Source: Alentia gelatinosa
Lineage: Eukaryota; Annelida; Polychaeta; Phyllodocida; Polynoidae
Assembly (NCBI GenBank): GCA_950022655.1
Contig: OX465583.1
Span: forward strand, 37,041,360 to 37,105,359
Reading direction: 5' to 3'
DNA length: 64,000 bases
The stretch's first letter is position 1. Each line of letters opens with the position of its first letter. This document shows positions 55,177-64,000 of the stretch, in pieces. The notes beneath the pieces were generated by a model that was not told the origin of the DNA, did not search any database, and saw nothing but the letters and a program-made list of their open reading frames with translations. The position numbers were made by a program, and so were the translations under genes.

Positions 55177-57415
55177 TATATGCATTTGAGTGTCTTGTGT
55201 GTACCATGTTTATTCAATGTTGTGTATACTATATAATGACATTATATAATTACTTTAGGTAGTTCACCTTTATCTTCCTTAACCTATAATAGAATCGTTA
55301 AGTTGCCAGCAGAGTATCTCCTCTTGCAGGCGATATTGCAATAGTATTTAACTTCAATGTCTACTCATTGTCAAAAACAATCCCATACGATATGTCGACA
55401 AAGCTAAGGAAAGACAAGCGATTGTCATACGTGCATAAAAAGACCGAGACGCTTATACTATTACCATAAGACAGAGATTATAAGATGCCACTCACAAAAC
55501 GGTAAGCTCGAGAAGCTAAGTCAACAAGAGGCATTATCGCTCCATCTAAACAGGCAGCCTACTTAGAAACACAATACACCGTTCCCAGTTGTTCCCACCA
55601 ACAGGTGGAGCCACTTGAGGCCACGTAGAGAGGGACAACACCGGAAGTGGCGCAGGAATATCTATCCCCTCAAAGCAGGCTGCCGAGAGGAGCCTCATCA
55701 CATTTCTCATCTGAATGTGTCAATACGCAGTGGGACATAACTTGACGGTGTGTGGGGAAAGACAGGCTATTGGGCCTAAATCCCATGTTGTGTAGTGCAA
55801 TATACTGCCACTTTTTTTCAGACATACATTTCCTCTTTTAGAGCGGCTACCCAGCAGCGTTATAATGAATAATAATAAGTATTTTATTCGGCAGATATTC
55901 CATGCTTCCAAATAATCCATTTTTTTCAGCCAGAGGACAGATTGTAGAGTTGTTGGAATAGATAACGGTTTCCCCCCTTGCATTTTCACCACATTGAACA
56001 TTTACACCATATGACAGTGATATTAGAAGTTAATAGCGATGCTCTCGTGTTCTCTGTATGCATTGCAGTATACACAGCACTATATAAGAAAACAATTCTC
56101 TGACTTTTTTCTAGGATGTTTTAAAAATACAATGTAGTCGAAAATCACTACATTTGAGGCAAAATGAACCCTTCCGAGTGAGAAAATCCTCATTTTGGTC
56201 TTGTAGTTACTTGTCTTTTCAAAGGAAACTGTTAAGACGACCAAGCACTTCCCTGGTTTACATTGTGATATATAATTGCTGTTTCAATATTGATATGGAA
56301 GCAGAATTTCCTGAATTTCATCGGACAATTTATGTGCTGTAGATTCAATTTCACAGAACCGTGGGAACTTTTGTTTTACAGTTTAATCGCATAAGTAATT
56401 GGATCATTAAATTTTTAAACTAAACGGCCTTCCGAACAACGAAATAGAAGGACAGTTTAGTCTGATATTCATATAGCCTAGTAACGGGGCCAAGTATACA
56501 TGACTTAAGCCTTGCACCCACCATATCCCTTACGATTGACTTCCCGACACCAAACCAATTCTATCGTGAGGTCAGAAAAAATGTTTTGCAATTCACTCTA
56601 CGATACCCCACGATTGCATACCGATAGGCTGCGATTGAAAACGCCAATCGTAGAGCTCCCGATAAAATCTAACATGTTAGATCTTTCGTAGCCTGTCCAT
56701 GATGAAATCCCACTTCCAGCCTGCTCCATGTTCCTGAACAATCATTAACAATACTGTCAATCAAGAGAATTTCTTAACTTCTTAGACTTAAACGGTGAGT
56801 GGGCAGTTTTACCATCGGCTCTTTTTATCAGATATTCTCCTTTCCAAAAAGTCCATCGCATCCTTCAAACAATGGGCTTTCCATCTTAGAGTGAAAGTAT
56901 AAACAAAAACAAAGCTATGGTTTCCAGGACAAAGCTTCTTTTGACCATTTTTATTGAAAAATTCATATTTCACCGCCAAGATATTGTGGTCAGGAAATCT
57001 CATTGTTTTCTAGGAATGACAGACGTTTGCCTTTTCTCTTTAAGGTATTTTGAAGAGATTGCCTAAAAAAAGATAAACTGATAAAACATCATAGGTGAAA
57101 ACCGTAATTGTATTTTTTCCTGAAAAGCGGAGCTTACAAAGTCAGTCACCGTCAGCAGCGGCAATGAAATTAGGTGGCCTGGTTGAATAACCTGTGTTTA
57201 TATGTTCTATTCTTTACCACGGTCCTAACTCCAGAGACAACACCGGCTGTGTTTACAGTCATGTCCCTGCATTCAGTCCGCGAGCAAAGCCTTGTCATCC
57301 GCAGCAGCCAGCAGCGACGTTTTGTCGTCAAGGCCTTGAAGCACGACTCGAAATCCTCCACTCTTCACTAAATAAAGTGCCACTAACACGCATCGCCATT
57401 CACTAAACATGCTCA
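55177..57415. other. Non-coding stretch
   Basis: No gene is supported. At 56588-56660 CTCTACGATACCCCACGATTG and CAATCGTAGAGCT form an imperfect hairpin related to those at 43859 and 44110. Confidence 0.45.
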
Positions 57416-57419
57416 AAAC

Positions 57420-57620
57420 TCCTCCAATCCTCCCCCACACGTCACCTAGACGCGCCGCCAGGTGCATGCCGGGACGCCAGCGCCATTGTTGTGCAGCGGT
57501 CATTTATGGTAATATATGCGCCGCTCATGGGCGGTAATCGGGTGGGCACGGAGGCTTCGGATCCGGGCAAACTTTGGACTGGGCTGGACTTGGATCCTGA
57601 TCGCCTCGACGTTAAAACCC
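57420..57620. promoter_or_regulatory. Small CpG-rich patch
   Basis: CpG-dense 200 bp (CGCGCCGCCAGG, GCGCCGCTCATGGGCGG) in AT-rich DNA. No coding exon is recognised. Confidence 0.35.
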
Positions 57621-58174
57621 CGAAGGCGGATATACAGGCGGTGCTGAGCTGAAAGGACAACATGTGGGCGGAGGTAGAGACAATAGAGGCCGTTACTATA
57701 GTAGCCCAGAGGTGTGAGATCATCTTGGGGGAGGTGCGCATCTCTGTTTGCAGTGTGAACGCTCCTCTGTTTGGAGAGTGAACACAGGAGTGAATATTGT
57801 TAGCAGTATCTGTAGTTAGCGTGAACACCGCTGGAAATATAAATATAGTGTAACACTTAATGTGAATATAACATGTTATATATAATGGGAACATTACGAG
57901 TTCGAATTGTCAATTGAATTGTCAAACTGAACATTTCTTTATTAATTTTAGTGCTAACACGACTGGTCATATTGGCTGAACATTCATCGGATCAAATCCA
58001 AACACAAATGTTTCTTTAGTGTGAATATTCCAGTATTTGGTGAGAACATATCAATACAATAATGTGAATATGAATATTTATACACGTCTAGTTATGATAT
58101 TCCCTTGTGTAAAATATATGAGAACACTGATCAATTTATACACCATCGCCTAAACGTACATTTACTTTGACTAG

Positions 58175-58480
58175 GAGGCAGCACCTAATAGCTGATAATA
58201 GAAAGCAGTTGCCGCCAGCAGAAAGCAAGCAATGGTTTGGTAGATAGGCCGCAAGGGCTGATAAGTAGCAGGCAATGACTGATATATAGCAGACCATAGC
58301 TGTAAGAAAGCAGGTAATATATGCCAGGCAACAGGCAGCTGCAAATATCTAACAGCAGAAGGCAATAGCTGTCAGGCAGCAAGCAATGGCTGACAAACAA
58401 TAGGCAATGAAGCAGCAGGTCATGGCTGGCACACTCTAAGCAATGGCCGGCAGATACCAGCCAATTAGTTAGAAGACTAA
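58175..58480. repeat. Degenerate GCAGGCAATGGCTGA repeats
   Basis: More than ten loose copies of a 20-25-bp unit like AGCAGGCAATAGCTG, with weaker traces to about 58740. Period and order are blurred. Confidence 0.6.
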
Positions 58481-58799
58481 GGCAATGGCAAAAGGGAAAA
58501 GAAAAACAGAAGAACAACAAAAATAAGTTCAGTTAATTTGGCTAGCAGATGAGACAAATGAGGACGATGATGAAGATGAAGGTCAGTGATGCCTAGCAAA
58601 TTCAGGAATGGTAACTATGGCTGGCAGGGAGGAAGTAATAGCCGGGAGGCTTCCGGTAATGACTGCCTGACAGTAGGTATTGGCTTTCTGCTACCATGTA
58701 ATACAGCATACAATGAATATATATTAGCAGAAAATGGTTGGCAGCAATTATGGCACCCTGTTTGCCCATTTCACCATGAGCATCAGGGTCATTGAACAT

Positions 58800-60540
58800 C
58801 ACCTCCTCGACAGACCCAGCTTGTCCCAGGCGGTGTTCTGATCAGGGTCAAATGCTGATTTGGTTCCATGGAATCAGTGATCCGCGAATTGGGTAATAGA
58901 TACTGGTATTAGCAGGGTGATAATAAAAATAGAATGTAAAAATCTCGTTTTTAGAGAATGTCAGAAGGAGAGGACCCCTACAATGATTTCACTGTACGTT
59001 AGTCTCGCCTCCCATGTCTAAGCCAATGTATAATCATTCCAATTGAATTTGACATTGATTTTCATCTGTATAACCGAATGTAAGCCAAAACAAGTCACGG
59101 TATTTATACTTACGTTGAGCCAATTTTTCGGAAATTTACTTCCTGGAAATAAAAACTGAACTTTCTAGCTCCTTCAACACCTTTGGTCGAATAATTCTGT
59201 TTTGAGAACGAAAACAAAGGAGCACGTGTTCACATATGATATTGACATTCGACAATTTTCTTTTGTTCACCTCCATGACAATGCTGTTACCAATGATGCA
59301 TGGAAATGGATGTTTGCCAGCAAGGACTGCCATCTATGTTTTTCCTTCTTGGGCGTTTTAAGATTACACGGAATAAAGGGAGTGACAAGAGTAGGGAACT
59401 GTTGTGGGGGACTTAACCGTTGTTCCTTACACCATGCTCAACATGCCTAGAACAAGGTATTCTTTAGTTTCCCCCCAGTTCTACGCTCACTGTACTGTGA
59501 AGGAGAAGTTCAACTTAAAGGCATATTATGAAACTACAAAAAAGACAAAGCCCTCTCTGTGGTGGCCGTGGTGTTTGATGGGACGTGCGCGCGCTGGCGG
59601 GACTTCCCTCTTTAAGACGGAGCTTCAAGCCAACATTTCCAGGCTGTCTCCCTGGATTTTGCACTGAATGTATACGACCGCCTCGACACGTAAAAAAATC
59701 TTTTAGAGGATTATCCTACCACACACAAAAAAAGCCTCCCAACGGATACTTGGGACTACTGAGTGCAAGATCTAGCGATCGGCAGCTCACTGATGTACGG
59801 ATTGAGAGTTTTTCAATCAAAGCCTTGATATCAGATTGTGTCTATGGTATACAGTCCAGCCAAGCGCGTAAGCACCGAGCGCTTTGAGCAGATGTGAGTT
59901 GGTGCCCGGTTGGAGCTGCTCCAGGCAGGCATCTGGCGGTAGCGTGGTTTACTGATGCCGGCCACACACAACAACGGAGCCTTTAAGTCAGCCTTCTCTA
60001 GCCGACGGAAGGAGATTTGGTCAGTGAAAAAGACCTGGATTTAATCGGTGCACGGCGCCGCCACATACAAATGCCAAGTCTCAGCGTTTTAAATCCTACT
60101 TTGCGCAAACACGTTCTCCAGTGATATAAACTCCTCGAGGGGATGGTGAATACACGGACGAGCATTAGAGTTTGTATGTTTAAGCTAAACATAATCTGGG
60201 ATTGGCCGTCGATATTACATTATCAGCTTTTAAAGGATTTATAATTAGCGTTTTTTCCCCTTCCTCCGCCTTGGTCGGTAAGTTTGAAATCTGGGATTAT
60301 AGACACCTAAACTTGAAGGCATAATATTTATCTTTAAAACGGGCCGGCAATCCTTTAATTGGCCTGGTAAGTTTGTCAAAGTACTTGTAGAGGACAACTT
60401 TGTCGAGGAAACCCCAGCAGGGCTGATACCGACAACACCCCCTCTGAGCACCCCTTCAAACACCCCTACAATACACCGATATCGGGTCTAATTTCTATCT
60501 CCTGTCTTCACCCACATATCCTCAGACAACAGTGGCGCCT
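58800..60540. other. Non-coding stretch
   Basis: No exon or repeat family could be supported; GC rises towards the right edge. Confidence 0.4.
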
Positions 60541-61110
60541 CCTACCGACACACATGCCGAGAAACTGAGCGCGTGCGTCGCCTGAAGGGGCCTGGCACTT
60601 CTTTGGTAAGAGAATTAAGTAGCGGCACTTTGTTAATTACGATGAAAATAATACAAACTCAAACATTGGCAAAAGCAATTTCCGATCGCGACGCGGCCGT
60701 GTTTGCATTTGTGGCATTTCTGCGATCGCTGTTGGGCTTGCTGTGGAAATCAAAGCCCGCTCATGGCGCCCATCCACAAAAGACAGTCATGCGAGCCCCG
60801 GCCGCCCGAGCGGGCGCCGATTGTGGGTCTGCACAGCCTCCGGCGCATCCCAGCTACCTGTGAAAACGAACGCCGCCAATCGACCACCTCATCCAGCCGC
60901 AATCACCCAGATTAAAGGTAATTTTTCTTGTTCGTCACGATCCCAGGAAGCGACAGTGGCTCCCCCTAGCGCCCAGCTTTGATGGGCTGGCTGGCGCGCG
61001 CCTGCGCAGTCACTCCCGCGGCCGCCATTGTGGACGCCGGCCATGTCTGCAGCGCCCCCAGGCGGGACGCAGCGGCACACGACGGCGCGAAATTGGCTGG
61101 CGTCAGGGAA
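60541..61110. promoter_or_regulatory. CpG-rich promoter-like island with NRF1, YY1 and CTCF-like motifs
   Basis: GCGCGCCTGCGCAGT (about 60995-61010) fits NRF1 and GCGGCCGCCATTGTGG (about 61018-61033) fits YY1. CTCF-like sites flank them at 60958-60976 and 61049-61068. An ATG at 61042 opens a 43-codon frame of unknown nature. This is the most promoter-like segment of the right third. Confidence 0.5.
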
Positions 61111-62600
61111 AACACGACCAACAATGACCGTATCTCCAAGGCAGGTCCTTGTGTCCACCCAGAAAATGTACTAGGAGGCATGAGAACTTTCTGATCCTGT
61201 CTTTCATGCCTTTAAGTGGAAATAGAATTGCAGCAGCGGCGCACGCTTTAAGCGATCATTCATTACTGGGCGACAATGATGTCTTTATTTGGCCGGGTGC
61301 ATCGGTACACTTCGCCCAAGTCGATAAGTTTTCTCAAGTCTATGATCTCTGTGATCACTCTTTGATGCCCGAAATAAGCGAGGCGTCAAACGTTGACTTT
61401 GCCGCCTGACAATCACGCAGTGGCTTCAGAAAGCCGCCAACAAAGAAGAAGCTCCGTTGGATTCGCGTGAAAAAAGAGAGAGAAGAACAGACTTGATCTT
61501 TTTGCGACTGGAATTCTTTGCGTTTCCCAACACGCTGTAATGAGGGATATGAAGGATCGAAACAAAAAGCAAGCCGAGGCATTGGTAGACTAGCGTGTTT
61601 CTTAATGAGTTATTGATCACTTTGAGAACGTGTAATGAACACGGAAGGCGACATACACAGTATTTAAAACAATCGTCTATCGATAAGAGTTTTCGGCCAT
61701 GTTAACGCGTGCCCAGCGCATGAAAGTGTTTCCTTTGATTTTCTCAACTGCTCTTATAGATTGTCCTCAGCTACTGGCCATTTGGGTAAGACTGTCATTA
61801 AGTGACTCGGAAATATAAGAAGCTCTGCTTATTCTCAGCATACTTATCACTGTATCATGTCGAGTTGAATTAAGTTAGATGTCTTCTTAGGAGGTATTTG
61901 AAGAGAACAGATTGATGCCCGTAAAATAGTACATCTTATACATAAATCCATGCAATTTGACATTAATATATAATACGTCTATATTTGTAATGATGTTGAA
62001 TTACAGAAAGTTTATACAATTCACAAGTGTCTCACTAAGTCCATGGGCCAGGAGGGATGGTTAGTACCATCTCGGGGGAATTATACTCATAGTGATTTTT
62101 GAGAAGGCAAAGGATCCTAGAGTTTGAAAATGTATGATAATATTCCTTTAGTGGTAGCTTTTTGTCTTTTATCATTCTGTTTGTATGCATACCAATAGTT
62201 AAGCTTTCGAGTGAAATTGCCAGTATAGTATGAAAGCTATTCCGTGGTCGCTATGTGGTGGGGAAAGAGCTCGTCGATAGGCCCCGTTCAACATATAGTA
62301 TGAGACATCCTATTTCAACTTATTTGATATTCAAATTTCTCTCACTTTTGAATAAGATGATATTCTTTAAAAAAAACAGTGCTAAACATCCATAATGTGA
62401 AAGGTGTATCATTGGTGATACTAAAACATCAGTGTCTTTTTTCAGCATGGTAAGTCATACCACCTTAAGAAAATAGGTTTCACATCCTCTTTGAGGATTG
62501 ATCATATATGTGATAAAGTCTTGTCCATAAACTTGTTGATGTTTTTAAATTAGCTTTACAAACTCTGATTTTCATATTAGGCATTTGATTTTCCAAGGCC
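61111..62600. other. Non-coding stretch
   Basis: Nothing supportable. Confidence 0.4.
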
Positions 62601-62604
62601 ACTT

Positions 62605-63335
62605 ATTTGAAGGATACACTGTCAGGAACCAATAACAACTTTCCATTGTCATCTGGAAATACAGTGACTGATTCTCCAAGTTCTGATTCCAGTTTACTAC
62701 AAATGTGTGCCCTTGAAAAATCATGCTGGTATTCAACTCCACCAGACTGCATAAAGGATTCTGTAATTGTTATCAAAGAAGTGATTGCTGCAATATCCTT
62801 GTTAGAAATTACACCTGTTTTTATAAATCTTAAAAAGTCTTCATAGGCTTCTCCTTCAATCCGTCTATACAGTTCATCACCATCTGTTTTCTTTTCATAT
62901 CAATTCTTAGCTTTGCCATCATGATCTATTTCCTTGACCCCTACATGATCCTTATAGCAAGAAACATGATAGTGTGTAGCAACTAAGTCTTGACTTGTTA
63001 TTGCTATAGTCTTTTCATCTACGGTTTCTGTGGCAGACTCTCATCGTGTTTGGTCTTCTCTCAGATAGAAAGCTTAATTAAGTTCTTCATGGGTCTTAGA
63101 GTGTTTCTGAGGCCTGACTTTGATACAGAAAATGCAGATTGGATCAAACACTCTTCCCTCTTATGATGATCTTCTACTGGGTAGCAATTATCAATATCTG
63201 TTCCTTGTCTCATCCAAGCTTGTGGAGAAGTCCTACCCTCAGTATGCGCCTCTATTCTTGTACCTAGATTCCTATGTACCAGAGTTCCAGCTTCCTCACT
63301 GTATTGGTGGTAATGCTCAGAAGCTGAGGGCATTT
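62605..63335 (-). pseudogene. Broken TE-like protein
   Basis: Minus-strand frames line up as pieces of one protein. 63333-63061 encodes HHKREECLIQSAF and RNTLRPMKNL. A shift near 63045 then leads to ESATETVDEKTIAITSQDL, VATHYHVSCYKDHVG, a TGA after DHDGKAKN, and YRRIEGEAYEDFLRFIKTG onward to about 62605. The pattern (NTLRPMKNL, SQDLVA, HYHxSCYKD, FPDDNGKLLL) resembles a repeated protein family found in many copies in invertebrate genomes, probably linked to transposons. I cannot name it precisely. At least one frameshift and one stop make it non-functional. Confidence 0.5.
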
Positions 63336-63339
63336 ATTG

Positions 63340-64000
63340 TGAAGATTTAAGCATCTAAATGGACAGATGATCGAATGCTTGGGCATGATGCCAAGGGCAG
63401 GGTTGGTAAGATTTGACTATCCCTGAAACCTGCTATAATTTGACAATCTGTGAAATATGGAATGTCAAACCGGGTCTGCCGACTGGCTAGATGATAGTGA
63501 CGTTAGAAAGCAAGACAGAACTTTTTAAATGATCACACCCTTCATTCCATGTGTCATGTGTGCTATGTTATGGGTCTAATAACAGCCTGGTACGATCACT
63601 GACCTATCAGCAGGTAGAAGGATTCCATTATAAGGGTGGGGCCATGGTTGGCCATGTAAAGATTTCCTATAGCTCATACGCTGCGCAGCTATCACCTTAT
63701 GTAACTAATTCCCCGTCTTGTCTTGTATCGTCTCTTTTTGTCTTGCACTTGGCGACTAGTCTCCAGCTTAATCTAAGCGTTGTCACATTGTAGTAAACAA
63801 TTTAAACGCAAGGAGACTGCATTATCATATCTAGTCCCGTCGCTTGCTATCAGCCACAGGTTAAGACAAGACACCGGAGTCCAGACTGGTCGCGTGATTT
63901 GTATATGTTCTGTAATAGAAAAAGAAACACGCTAGTTCTACATGTTACTGAAGAGAATAACGGGTAGAGCCTGACAGTAAAATGTGAAATGTCAGTCCGT
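63340..64000. other. Non-coding right edge
   Basis: No gene or repeat is supported. Confidence 0.4.

Overview
This window looks like nuclear DNA of a bilaterian animal, probably a marine invertebrate. I cannot fix the phylum from sequence alone. The evidence is animal-type genes with GT-AG introns (a seven-exon renalase, a two-exon BTB-BACK-kelch gene, the last exon of an MZB1/pERp1-like ER protein), a eukaryotic tRNA-Ser with internal A and B boxes and a T-run terminator, LINE reverse-transcriptase relics, pogo/Tigger-type MITEs, micro- and minisatellites, and CpG-rich islands in otherwise AT-rich DNA.

Layout. 1-3020: a 54-bp minisatellite interrupted by a composite hairpin element, then the KDEL-ending last exon of an MZB1-like gene (+) and a second minisatellite. 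5443-12407: renalase (-), reconstructed exon by exon with consistent phases. Its introns are full of inverted-repeat elements: a palindrome-rich TIR element, a 915-bp foldback and a 360-bp MITE. 13.8-15.07 kb: Tigger-type MITEs, one carrying a nested composite hairpin element. 15171-17186: an intact single-exon acyl-CoA oxidase-family gene (+). 18.1-18.75 kb: a TATA-like promoter and a LINE RT fragment. 19838-22441: the kelch-like gene (-). 22.8-30.1 kb: gene-free, with four more composite hairpin elements and further satellites. 31986-32067: tRNA-Ser(GCT). 32-43 kb: dispersed repeats, including a TATA-bearing family, a second LINE fragment and an inverted-repeat element. 45-61 kb: about 16 kb with no recognisable protein but repeated CpG-rich islands and CTCF-, NRF1- and YY1-like motifs, which reads like a regulatory landscape. 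62.6-63.35 kb: a broken TE-like protein on the minus strand.

Most unusual feature. Six copies of a composite mobile unit are present (778-1067, 14060-14457, 22795-23130, 25638-25937, 26156-26522, 29771-30049). Each has a 'box' bounded by short inverted repeats (type TTTATCTCACCCC / GGGGTGAGATAAA), attached on the same side to a 120-165-bp hairpin whose tip carries CTCGGCTTCGCCTC or CGAGCG..GCGAG. Box ends and hairpin arms differ greatly between copies but match within each copy. One copy sits inside a Tigger MITE whose sibling supplies the empty site, showing that hairpin and box moved together. The layout recalls Helentron/Helitron2 non-autonomous elements (asymmetric inverted repeats plus a terminal stem-loop), but the hairpins are far longer than is usual.

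The genes look unrelated in function: flavin-dependent redox (renalase, acyl-CoA oxidase), ubiquitin-ligase adaptor (kelch-like) and ER folding (MZB1-like).
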